From Eudasyphora cyanicolor (taxonomy: Eukaryota; Arthropoda; Insecta; Diptera; Muscidae), in contig OZ005737.1 of assembly GCA_963930755.1 (NCBI GenBank), forward strand, positions 265,309,979-265,373,978: a stretch of DNA of 64,000 nt, given 5' to 3'. The notes beneath the pieces are model-generated. The model worked only from the letters and a program-made list of their open reading frames with translations, made no database searches and was not told the DNA's origin. Below are positions 53,722-63,971 of this stretch, in pieces (position 1 is the stretch's first letter; each line of letters begins with the position of its first letter). A program made the position numbers and the translations under genes.

Positions 53722-54870
53722 GCATCACCGATGATCTTTTCGTATAGAAAAGTCATCAACGATAATCTTTTCGTAAAGAAAAGTCATCGACGATGATCTT
53801 TTCGTATAGAAAAGTCATCAACGATGATCTTTTCGTATAGAAAAGTCATCAACGATGATCTTTTCGTAAAGAAAAGTCATCGACGATGATCTTTTCGTAT
53901 AGAAAAGTCATCGACGATGAGCTTTTCGTATAGAAAAGTCATCAACGATGAGCTTTTCGTATAGAAAAGTCATCAACGATGATCTTTTCGTATAGAAAAG
54001 TCATCAACGATGATCTTTTCGTATAGAAAAGTCATCAACGATGATCTTTTCGTATAGAAAAGTCATCAACGATGATCTTTTCGTATAGTAAAGTCATCAA
54101 CGATGATCTTTTCGTATAGAAAAGTCATCAACGATGATCTTTTCGTATAGAAAAGTCATCAACGATGATCTTTTCGTATAGAAAAGTCATCAACGATGAT
54201 CTTTTCGTATAGAAAAGTCATCAACGATGATCTTTTCGTATAGAAAAGTCATCAACGATGACCTTTTCGTATAGAAAAGTCATCAGCGATGACCTTTTCG
54301 TATAGAAAAGTCATCAACGATGATCTTTTCGAATAGAAAAGTCATCAACGATGATCTTTTCGAATAGAAAAGTCATCAACGATGATCTTTTCGTATAGAA
54401 ATGTCATCAACGATGATCTTTTCGTATAGAAAATCATCAACGATGATCTTTTCGTATGGAAAAATCATCAACGATGATCTTTTCGTATAGAAAAGTCATC
54501 AACGAGGACCTTTTCGTATAGAAAAGTCATCAACGATGATCTTTTCGTATAGAAAAGTCATCAACGAGGACCTTTTCGTATAGAAAAGTCATCAACGATG
54601 ATCTTTTCGTATGGAAAAGTCATCAACGATGATCTTTTCGTATAGAAAAGTCATCAACGATGATCTTTTCGTATAGAAAAGTCATCAACGAGGACCTTTT
54701 CGCATAGAAAGGTCATCAACGAGGATCTTTTCGCATAGAAAAGTCATCAACGATGATCTTTTCGTATAGAAAAGTCATCAACGATGATACTTTCGTATAG
54801 AAAAGTCATCAACGATGATACTTTCGTATAGAAAAGTTATCAACAATGATATTTTCGTATAGAATGATCA
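53722..54870. repeat. 31-bp hairpin satellite, about 37 copies
   Basis: The unit is 28 bp of imperfect palindrome plus AAC. Arms are GATGA/TCATC and CTTTTC/GAAAAG around the 5-base centre GTATA, with one unpaired T on the left arm. The period is 31 bp (54001, 54032 and on) and units are highly homogeneous, with recurring variants (GAGGACC for GATGATC, GAATA or GCATA for GTATA). No unique spacers, so it is not CRISPR-like. Confidence 0.97.
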
Positions 54871-56158
54871 TTATATGTGATTTATTTAGCACAAACACCA
54901 TCCTATGGCTAGTTTTTTTATGACCTAAAACATTGTCTAAGACCTAATAATGCACTCCCTACCTTTGCTTTATATATTTTTTTTTATTTTTAGCATTTGT
55001 GGTCATTAACAATTCCTTTAACAATTTAATGGGCCCAGACATACAATTTGTTATAATTGAATCATTCCGAATAAAGTGTGCCATGCCGTCGTATCTTCAC
55101 AGACATTAATTTTTAATTTGTTGCTTAGTTTGAGTGAAATGACTTGCTTGCTCGCAAGGATATTTATTTTTATATTTTGTATGAGATGTAATGAGCCCAA
55201 AAAAGGTGTGTCCCCAAAAGCAGGAAAATTACTTCTCATCATATCCTTTGGCAAGATTGTTGTAAATAAAAGTAATTAACAATAATTCACTAGATGCTCA
55301 TAACATTTGGACATCAGTGTATGAGTCGGTCGGTATGTTGTCGTCGCTGTATGCTCGTTCTACCGCACATGTGGCCAACGTGGTTCGGGCTGGATAAGTC
55401 CTGGATGATAATGAGCGGTGGGAGGAGGAGGTGAGGGAGTGGAGTGGAGAATGAGTAATTGTTGTTTTGGCTTGTATGTGAATGGAGGTGGCTGCTCGCT
55501 GGCTGGCTGGTTGGCTGACTGAACGGCTGGTGGTATTGCGCGCGGTGTGTGTGTGGGACGGACAACGGTCAATGGTTGTGGCTATTGAAATGGCATTTCA
55601 AATATATGAAGAAGAATTATCATTGCGTTTGGATTTTAAACGAAACCAAACCAAAACAACAAAATTTGTGAAAATTGGCATTGGTTTCTGACACGCGAAC
55701 GAAATTGTAATTATTTTAAACAACCGCAGATCTGACCGCCTTCACTGCCCTCGCCACAGACACCGAACAATAACAATGTAAACGAAAGGAGAAAATACAA
55801 AGAAACCAAGTGAAAATAAATTTGGTTTTAAAAGCCTTTCCCCTCCCAATACCGCCCAAAAACATAATATTGGAGACATATCACACTTATCAATGAACGA
55901 ATGAACAAAGTCACGCACAGTGGGACAATTTTGGGAATATAATAATGGAAAGTGACATAAGGTTACATAATCAAAAATACGATTTCAATGAAGACTTATA
56001 GCAGGGGCGTAGTTGAGTTTAAGTTGCAAATTTGGTTCTTCTGTACAAAACGGGGGCGGATCTAGAGGAACTCATAGTATATAATATTTGATTTTACGTG
56101 TATAAGTTTCTTCATAACTCTTCTACTTTTTTATGAAACTCTATGAAAGCTTCATAAA
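54871..56158. other. Non-TE island, no supported gene
   Basis: Includes a G-rich stretch 'gcggtgggaggaggagg' (55413) and repeated CTGGCTGG (55500). Overlapping ORFs on both strands at 55.31-55.69 kb are low complexity. Unique non-coding DNA is likely. Confidence 0.5.
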
Positions 56159-56160
56159 TA

Positions 56161-57399
56161 CAGGGTTTTCCAACAAGAGGTGTTATTTTGAATCACCCGG
56201 TATTTCGGTGACATTTGACAAGTAGAAACTACGCCATTACTAAAAATGGAACGATACACGATTCAAAAAATTTTTAAAATTCACTACACTACAAAAATGG
56301 TGAAAATCTTGTAGTCACAGTTCGCAAAACTAAAGCATTTTTGGGTCGTCGTGAAGCACCTTGTCGGACCGCAATACAGAAATTGGTGGAAAAATTCGAG
56401 CTGTTGGCACAAGTTAGTGATGTGAAGAATAAAACCCGTGCACGTCGCTCAAGAACAACTGAGAATGTTGCTGCTGTAGCCCAAAGTGTTGAAGAAAACC
56501 CAGGTTTGTACATTCTTCGTCGTTCTTTGGAATTGGGCATTCCACAAACGTCATTACACCGTATCTTGCATAAAGACTTGGGTATTATAAAGTTCAGTGA
56601 ACACAAGAACTCAAGCGGGCCGATCATCAACAACGTCGTGTCTTTGCTGATTGGGTCCTTGAAATGCATGAAAATGATCCGGAATTCCATCGAAAAATCA
56701 TCTTGACTAATGAGGCCCATTTCCACCTAGGTGGCTACGTCAACAAGCAAAATTGTCGCATTTGGGGCTCGGAAAACCCAAGAGAGAGAAGTCTCTCCAT
56801 CCTCAAAGTGTGACTGTTTGGTGCGGTTTATGGTCGAAAATGAGGTTGGATCAACAGTTGCGGTGAATTGAATGGATTGCGCTATCAAGAGATGATTAAT
56901 GATTTTCTATGGTCGGAGTTGGATGGTATTGATCTGGACAACGTTTACTTTCAACAAGACGGCACTACGTGCCACACAAGCAACGAAACCATTGCTCTGT
57001 TACGGGAAAAGTTTCCGGACCGTGTTATGTCTCGAAGAGGCAATCACAATTGGCCACCGAGATCTTGTGATTTAACACCTTGCGACTTCTTCCTTTGGGG
57101 CCACGTGAAAGAAAAGGTCTACGCCAACAGCCCAGCGTCGATTCAAGACCTCAAAGATAGAATTCGTGAGGCTATCGAGGACATAGTAGGACAGCCACTT
57201 TGCGATTTGGTTATGGAAAATTTCATGAAAAGGATATGGTTCTGTAAGCGTGGTCGTGGTGGCCATTTAGCTGATGCTGTTTTTCATTATTAACGGCATA
57301 CCCTCCTCTTTATTATGAAATAAACATCCGATCATTTATCTCAAAAAAATTTCATTTTTCTTTGAATACCAAAATAACACCTATTGTTGGAAACCCCTT
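56161..57399 (+). mobile_element. DD41D mariner-like element (T1), complete ends
   Basis: The 5' CAGGGTTTTCCAACAAGAGG at 56161 and the 3' complementary AAGGGGTTTCCAACAATAGG ending at 57399 are flanked by TA (56159-56160; 57400-57401). At 1239 bp it is the reference copy of the T1 family in this window: leader, gene, short 3' tail with 'aataaacatccgatcattta'. Confidence 0.92.
56248..57293 (+). pseudogene. DD41D transposase (T1), Asp-1 mutated, frameshifts
   Basis: Start ATG at 56248 (MERYTIQ). After an early frameshift come FLGRREAPCRTAIQKLVEKF, then RRSLELGIPQTSLHRILHKD, a frameshift near 56583, and ILTNEAHFHLGGYVNKQNC, where Asp-1 of TDEAHF is Asn (about 56707). Deletions near 56790 and 56836 remove residues before YFFENEVG. 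56868-57293 is open: NGLRYQEMINDFLWSELDG, FQQDGTTCHTSNET (Asp-2), WPPRSCDLTPCDFFLWG (Asp-3), then GRGGHLADAVFHY. Two of three catalytic residues remain. Confidence 0.87.
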
Positions 57400-57424
57400 T
57401 AGAAAGAATAATCTATGAAGAATA

Positions 57425-58135
57425 TCTCTTAAGGGCGGTCTCAAAATTAGGCGACATAACAAAGAAAACACAAAAAATTTGGGAAAATTTTTCTTTTTTT
57501 CGCAACACAGTCTCCCTTTAGATCGATACACTTTCTCCAGGGTTTTTTAAAAGCTCTGATACCTGATATACATCAACCGTAACCTCCACGTCTTCATTGC
57601 TGACAAATCTTTTTTCGCCGAGCTATTTTTTCAAGTTTGGAAACAAAAAATTATCCGAGGAATCGAAATCTGGCGAATAAGCTGCGTGTTGAAGCATTTC
57701 CAACTCCAAATAATTGATTTTTGTCATCGCAATAGTGGATGTAATAACTGGTGCATTGTCTTGATTTTGAGCAAACGCGGCGCCCGTCAATATGCGATGT
57801 ATAGCACTTTTTGAAATAACTTCGACTTCAGCTAGCTCACGAACCTTCAAGTAACGGCCATCCAATAACATTTTGTGGATTTTTTTTTAACAATTTCTGG
57901 CGTGGACACCTCATTTGCCACCAACTACAGTTTTCGTCTTGGCAGCTCGTACGGCCCCATTTAAACTCAGCCACCCAATGTTTTGTAGTTGTAAACGAAG
58001 AAGCGGACCCCCCAAAGTAGAATCTATCTCGGTTTTAATATTGGTTGGACTGAGGGCTTTCAAATGAAAGTGTTGTATTACATATCGGTGAACAATTTGT
58101 TCCAAGATTACAAATTCACGGAACAAATTTAGTGC
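57425..58135 (-). pseudogene. DD34D mariner (M2), core deleted
   Basis: On the minus strand from 58135 to 57620: SPTNIKTEIDSTLGG (first helix-turn-helix region), scrambled middle, then KMLLDGRYLKVRELAEVEVI and SKSAIHRILTG (second helix-turn-helix). This runs directly into NQDNAPVITSTIAMTKIN (Asp-2) and HAAYSPDFDSSDNFLFPNLK (Asp-3), 34 residues apart. About 150 residues between the two halves, including Asp-1, are deleted without breaking the frame. The 3' end 57425-57520 matches 19697-19790. Irritans-type by residue pattern. Confidence 0.78.
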
Positions 58136-58309
58136 TCAAAATAAAAAACTAAAGAACTTAGCGCCTTGAAACTTAAAACATATATTTTAGAAGGTTGCCT
58201 GCCACTTTTCACGAAAGTATTTTTTATGGATAAAAATATAAATTATGATGCATATTGTAAAAGTAGGGAAAATAAAAAATAAATTTCACATATACATATT
58301 TTATTTGGG

Positions 58310-58385
58310 CCATTTTTAATGGAGGTACCAAAAGGGATGTGGCAATAACGCCCATTTTCAACTATGGGTACTATAAAATCATAAG
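58310..58385 (-). repeat. Type B DINE-like fragment
   Basis: 'aatggaggtaccaaaagggatgtggcaataacgcccattttcaa' is the complement of one central repeat unit. No ends are present. Confidence 0.6.
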
Positions 58386-58409
58386 ATTTTATAGTACCCA
58401 TATATATTT

Positions 58410-59620
58410 CATAAAATATATCATTACATAAAAATATTTCATATTTTTTATGAAATGATTTCATATATTTTATGAAATGATTTCATATTTTTTGTGAAAT
58501 GATTTCATATTTTTTATGAAATGATTTCATATTTTTTATGAAATGATTTCATATTTTTTATGAAATTATATAATATTTTTATGAAATTATTTCATATTTT
58601 ATATTTTTTATGAATTTATTTCATATTATTTATGAAATTATTTCATATTATTTATGAAATTATTTCATATTATTTATGAAATTATTTCGTATTATTTATG
58701 AAATTATTTCATATTATTTATGAAATTATTTCGTATTTTTTTGTCTCCGACCTACACTATTTTAAAATTTTCTATAAATATTCTTCTGGGTTTAGACCAT
58801 TTTTGCCGCTAATTCAGTTCGAAACGCAGCTCTCCCTTATCGGTAAAGGATTAAAGCAAACAAACGACAAGTATTCCTTACTTCTGGGGCCAAATCACGG
58901 CATTCGATATCGAGAACTTCTCGATCGAAACGCCATTTCAATTTTAGTTAATAAGAAAAAATTAAGATTGGAATTAATTAAAAACTATCCAGATATGATA
59001 TATGAGAATGTATTTAAACAATCTACTCGAATTCAACAGATGTTATACTCTTTTAATGATAATAAAAAACACATCTCGATCGTAAAGTTCTCGATATCGA
59101 ATGCCGTGATTTGGCCCCTGCTATTTCAAATCAAAAATAATTACAGAAAGTTATTTATTTGCCAACTGATCGCTTGCACGAGAGACCAATTAAGTCTCGT
59201 TCGTAATCGTTTGTTGTTTGGTTAAACATTTTTATGAAATTATTTCATATATTTTATGAAATTATTTCATATTGTGTTGTTGTTATTTATTGTTGGTCTG
59301 TGTTTTTGTTATTCAGTCAGAATTTATTCGGTTCGAGACCATTGGTATTTTATGAAATTATTTCATATTTTTTTTTAAATTATTTCACATTTTTTTATGA
59401 AATTATTTCATATTTTTTATGAAATTATTTCACATTTTTTATGAAATTATTTCATATTTTTATGAAATTTTTTCATATTTTTTATGAAATTATTTCATAT
59501 TTTTTATGAAATTATTTCATATTTTTTATGAAATTATTTCATATTTTGTATGAAATTATTTCATATTTTTTATGAAATTATTTCATATTTTGTATGAAAT
59601 TATTTCATATCATAATGAAA
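58410..59620. repeat. 22-bp palindromic AT satellite, interrupted
   Basis: The unit is ATGAAAT-T-ATTTCAT plus about seven bases of AT filler, period 22 bp in the right part (59484, 59506, 59528). Left part 58410-58735, short middle 59226-59275, right part 59346-59620. Left units often have TGATTTCAT instead of TTATTTCAT. Two non-repeat segments, 58736-59225 and 59276-59345, interrupt it. Confidence 0.9.
58736..59225. mobile_element. 490-bp insertion with 34-bp perfect inverted repeat
   Basis: The arm at 58886-58919 (GGGGCCAAATCACGGCATTC, continuing to GAGAACTT) is repeated exactly in reverse complement at 59085-59118, about 165 bp apart; CGATCGA follows inside both arms. It splits the 22-bp satellite. 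A 175-codon ORF (58698-59225) runs across satellite and insertion without known domains and is probably chance. No target duplication could be resolved in the satellite. Confidence 0.65.
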
Positions 59621-60668
59621 TTATTACGATTTTTTTTACAATTTGGATAACATTATTTAGTTGTAATCAAAGCAAATATAACACATAAACTGTTGTTAAA
59701 TAATTTTCAGGGCTTTCCTCCGAACGCTGTAATTAGGTAATAAATTTGGCACAGATCTTCTTCTTAGTCCCAAGGTCGTAAGCTTTTTGGAATTGTTGAA
59801 AATCCATACGGATATAAGAACAAAATAAAGTACACCCTTTAAATTTTAAAAAGTATGTTACTCTCATAAAAATTACGAAATTGTTAAGACATCATTTCAT
59901 ACAAAATAAGAATCTTTTCATAAAATTTATGAACATAATTTTACGAAGCTTTTATGACGATTTCTTAAGATTTCTTTAATACATACCTCTGTACGGGGAG
60001 GAGAAAGAAAGTCCCATCCATCTAATGGAGAACCCAAAAGCTCTTATAGAAAAACCCGCTTTCGTTTGAGCAAAAAAAAATCCAAAAATATATGCCATTT
60101 TTTAGACAAAAATGTTAAATTGTGGGAATAAATTTACATGTTTTTTTTTAGCTTTTAATTTTTTTTTAATTTTGAAGAAAATCGGTAACTCCCATCCATA
60201 CAACTAGTTGCCTATTGTATTTAGAAAATATTGCCCAAAATGTTTTCGATAGCCTTTTCTTCAATCTTTTTAAAAAATAAAAAAATCCCAAAAATATTTT
60301 TTTATGATTTTTTGCGAAATTAAAACTTGAGAAGCTCCTACTTTTTAAATTGAATACCGATTTTCTTTCATTTTTTTCATGCTCAGAATTTAGGATAAAA
60401 TAAAAAAAATGTTATAATTGAGCATTTTTCGATGTTTTTCAGAGGCTTTAATAATAAAAAAAAGTATATTAAAATTTTCTCAAAAAAAAATATTTTTTCG
60501 CAATGTTTTGTAAGATATCTTTGAAACCGCTAAAGGGTAAAAAATGATGTTAGAGGAAGATGGAGGGTGGCTAATTAATTTAGTATTATTTAAAGCTTTG
60601 CTGGACCTGAATTTCGATAAATTGTTCTCGAGTTATGCTAAAATAAATATATGGTTCAACCTATTTTT
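59621..60668. other. No recognisable gene
   Basis: AT-rich DNA with long A and T runs, ending at the head of the type A element. Nothing coding. Confidence 0.55.
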
Positions 60669-61109
60669 ATACCCTCCACCATAGGATGGGGGGTATATTC
60701 ATTTTGTCACTCCGTTTGTAACACCTCTAAATATTGATCTGAGACCCCATAAAGTATACAGGGTGGCTGATATGTAATGCAACAAAGTCAAGCTCTACAT
60801 TTTTTTAATTTTTTTTTAAATTTTATTGTTCAAAAACTAAAAATGTCGGAAATAACATAAAATTTTAGAAACAGTTTAGATTTGTTCGAATTGGCCGCCT
60901 TTGGCACGAATTATGGCCTTCAAACGGCCGACAAAGCCATCACACGCTGCACGAAAGTGGCTCTGCGGTATTTTGGCCCATTCCCGGCGAAGCGCCGTCT
61001 TGAGATGATCGATACCAGGCGCAAAAGTCCAACGGATTGAGATCCGGAGATCTTGGTGGCCATTGTGCGGTAGAAATGAAGCGAGGAACCTCCTTTTTAA
61101 AAAAAATCA

Positions 61110-62007
61110 AAGAAAAAAATGAAAATTTGGCGGTTGGCAATCTTAATCATTTAATTTGTTCCAAGTAGATTTGTTTACATCAATTTTTGAATATGATATC
61201 TCTCAAATGGCCGCCTCTGGCGTTGATGGCGTATTGTGCCCTTTTTGCAGCATTTTCCATCGTTTTCGCCAACATTTCGGCCGGAATAGCGGCTATTTCT
61301 TCACGAATGTTGTCCTTGAGCTCTTCTACGGTCCTTGGCTTGTTAACGTAAACCTTTGACTTCAAATATCCCCACAAGAAGAAGTCAGGCGGCGTCAAAT
61401 CGGGCGAACGCGGTGGCCAGTCCAAATCACCACTTTTCGACATCAAACGGCCCGGAAACAAATTCTTCAGAAAATCGATTGTTATGCGACTTGTGTGCGG
61501 TGGAGCGCCGTCTTGTTGAAACCAGAACTGCCTCATACGCTTTCGACGAATAATTGGCATCACAAAATTGGTCACCATGTCGCGATAACGCTCCTGGTTG
61601 ATGGTAACAGCATGGCCATTTTCGTTTTGGAAGAAAAACGGCCCAATGACCGTTTTCGCACTAACGCCGCACCAAACTGTGACTTTTTCGTCATGAAGAG
61701 GCAATTCTTGAATCTCCTGAGGATTTTCAGTGGCGTAAATACGGCAATTTTGCTTATTTACGGTCCCATTCAATGTGAAATGTCTCACATTTTTTAATAT
61801 TTTAAAAGCACGTTGAGTTTTCACAATTGACTTCTTCTGTTGAATGTAAATTTCAACTATTTCAGAGCGCTCGCGTGGCGTGTATTGTTCCATGGTAAAA
61901 ATCTGCTTGGACTGACGCTTCAAACGCGGTATGTCATTAAGCGATCTGACATCTCTGTCAAAAGTTATGGCGTTGCCAGATGGGTCCGTCGAATATGGGC
62001 AACCCTG
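61110..62007 (-). mobile_element. DD41D mariner-like element (T5) nested in the maT-like element
   Basis: The 5' tip on the minus strand is TA then CAGGGTTGCCCATATTCGAC (62007 downward), placed inside the maT-like frame at its TA. The 3' tip is not recognisable (decayed around 61110-61140), so the right limit is approximate. It is internally deleted. Confidence 0.75.
61180..61923 (-). pseudogene. DD41D transposase (T5), open frame lacking Asp-1
   Basis: 247 codons open without a stop. MEQYTPRERSEIVEIYIQQK (start probably at 61893) and KTQRAFK run into ILKNVRHFTLNGTVNKQNC. So the second helix-turn-helix and the block with Asp-1 are deleted in frame. Then VTVWCGVSAKTVIGPFFFQN, VTINQERYRDMVTNFVMP, FQQDGAPPHTSRITIDFL (Asp-2), WPPRSPDLTPPDFFLWGYLK (Asp-3; 41 residues between), and ARGGHLRDIIFKN. 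It resembles T4 most closely. No catalysis expected; the open frame suggests it is young or still translatable. Confidence 0.86.
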
Positions 62008-63038
62008 TAAACCCGATCATTTTGTTTGTTCACAAACTGCTCAATTTGGAATGGCTTCTCACCGGAGAAAACCAAATTCGGTAACTGGCCACTTTCGTGC
62101 AAGCGAAGCAACTCCTTTGCTCTTTCCAGTCTAACTTTTTTTGTGCATCGGTGAGCTCTTGCACTCTTTGGAACTTCAATGGCTTTAGTCCAAGCTCATT
62201 TTTTAATATGTGTTGTATCCGTTCTCGCGATATGTTCAGCTCACGAGCAATTTTTCTACCACTGCGGCGTGGATTTCGATCAAATCTGGCCTTCACTTTT
62301 CGGATCATTTCTGGTGTTGTTACCGTTTTTTTTCGTCCACTTTTTGGATGCGATGCAACACTGCCAGTATCACGGTAACGAGCAATGGTACGAGAAACAA
62401 AAGATTTATTCACATTTAAATGCTGGAGGGCTCTAACGATAGCCACTTGTGTTATTCTACCCAAATATAAAGCAATCACACTATCACGCTTGAATTCCAT
62501 CACGAATAACTTTTTTTCTGAATGCAATAGATCAAAATGCTTTTGTAAGCTTGTAAACAATAAAATGAACTGTCACTGAAATAAATCTGTCAGCTATCAG
62601 ACTAGCGGTTTAGAAATGATAGCAACCTGAAGTTGGTTGCAATACATATCAGCCATCCTGTATATATTCTTAATCGTCGTAAAATTCTAAGACGATTTAG
62701 CCATGTCCGTCCGTCCGTCTGTGGTAATCACGCTACAGTCCGCAATAATAGAGCTACGTTGATCAAATTTGGTATAAATATTTCTTATAGTTGCAGGTTG
62801 TTTGGAATTGCAAATGGGCCATATCGGTCAATGTTTTGATATAGCCCCCATAGCATCCAACTTGCTGTGATTCCTACTGTTCTCATCTGCTATGTTTCCT
62901 ACTGTTCTCGTCTACTATATTTTTGGTTTTTCGGTGTTATTTTCTTTAGGTTTGAGTTATTTCGTGAGGTCAGATGCTATCCATGGAGGCGGGTATATAA
63001 GATTCGGCATGGCCGAACTTAACGCTTTTACTTGTTTA

Positions 63039-63971
63039 GATGTGTATTTTTATTTTGATAGATAAACATGTCCCATCCCACTAATAGACCACAAAGTTCT
63101 AAACGAAAATGAACTAAGCAAAAAAAAAATCAAAATCAAAAATAAAAATTTGGGGTTTTACAAAAATGGCAAAAAGTTTTCATTTCGCAAAAATTTTAAA
63201 ATATATAAATTTTTTTTTAATTTTTGTGAAAAGATCGAGGAAAAAGCTATCGAAAATACTTTCACATTTTGATTTGAACGCCCATTTCGTAAAAGGCTTT
63301 AAAAATCTTAATGCGCTGCTCAATTGTACCTCTCCATGGTTAAATTTGTTTAACACTGAAACAAAGAAATGTCATATTAAGTTGGGTAAAAAAGGTGTGA
63401 CTCACAATTAACTTCGTGCATTATGGTTGGACCAACCATTACTATAATATAGCAAGAAACTTGGAACAAATTTCACTCCGGTCTGAAGACATCGGTTTTG
63501 AAAATCGGCTCACTTGACATGAAATCCCCCATATATTTTTAATTTATAAAAACAAAAATAAACCTGGATCCATTTCGTAAATGTTTGGTTTGTGGACTGT
63601 TTCTAGGACTTGTCCATATTTCAAACTAAAGGTCAATAATAGCTCTGCTTAAAAAAGTGAAAACTTGTTTTTTTGTTTTTGAGAAATAATAGTTCTAGTT
63701 CAATATTTTCTTCTCAATTCCCCCACTGTGCCATATGTGTTGAGAAAAAAAACAGATCGCAAAAATTGTTTCAATGATTCCTCAAAAAAAAACAGATGAT
63801 CGTTTGGAGATGGATGGACAATTTATTGAACATAATGTCCATCCATCCATTTGTCCGTCCATCCGTCTAGCCGTGTTTTTGCTGTCCATATAAAAATGTG
63901 AAGGGGGCGAATTTATTGGCTTGCGCTCTCGAAATGTGATAAAAAGATCACTGATTTTGTTTATATACACG
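63039..63971. other. No recognisable gene
   Basis: AT-rich with a CCATCCAT/GTCC tract (63838-63872). The 81-codon ORF at 63166 has no domain. Confidence 0.5.

Larger units (their letters stand above)
60876..62560 (-). pseudogene. maT-like transposase, split and mutated
   Basis: N-terminal part 62500-62009: MEFKRDSVIALYLGRITQVA, then YRDTGSVASHPKSGRKKTVT and RKIARELNISRERIQHILKN (paired helix-turn-helix). After a frameshift near 62100: LPNLVFSGEKPFQIEQFVNK, where the first catalytic position (normally Asp in FSDEKPF) is Gly. It stops at 62009 where the DD41D element begins. C-terminal part 61100-60876: VPRFISTAQWPPRSPDLNPL with LDFCAW (Asp-3), and IIRAKGGQFEQI with stop. About 110 residues including Asp-2 are missing between the parts. 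The third block and C-terminus fit the maT (DD37D) group; the spacing cannot be measured here. Confidence 0.8.
60759..62660 (-). mobile_element. maT-like (DD37D-type) element in the type A TA run
   Basis: Terminal repeats CAGGGTGGCTGATATGTAAT at 60759 and, complementary, CAGGATGGCTGATATGTATT ending at 62660, with TA at 60757-60758 and 62661-62662. Removing it restores the type A TA run exactly as in the 1.3-kb copy. It contains a DD41D element and has lost the middle of its own gene. Confidence 0.9.
60669..63038 (+). mobile_element. Type A DINE-like element, complete, with nested insertions
   Basis: The head ATACCCTCCACCATAGGATG with GGGGGGTAT (60669-60698) is a subterminal inverted repeat. 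Then 'attcattttgtcactccgt', 'gagaccccataaagta' to 60758. After the insertion: 'tatatattcttaatcgtcg', GTCY core (62706-62721), body, hairpin TTCGGC-ATG-GCCGAA at 63004-63018 and TTACTTGTT (63030-63037). Without the insertion it is about 465 bp. Non-coding. Confidence 0.87.

Noticed and set aside
53722..54870. CRISPR-like look of the 31-bp repeats
   Set aside because: Units are directly adjacent with no unique spacers, and the context is a eukaryotic, TE-rich genome. It is a satellite.
58698..59225. 175-codon ORF as a gene
   Set aside because: It begins in the 22-bp satellite and runs through the foldback insertion, with no domain, no typical start context and no similarity I recognise.
61110..61140. 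3' terminal repeat of the T5 element
   Set aside because: 'gattgccaaccgcc' only weakly resembles the expected complement of the 5' tip, so I did not define the boundary by it.
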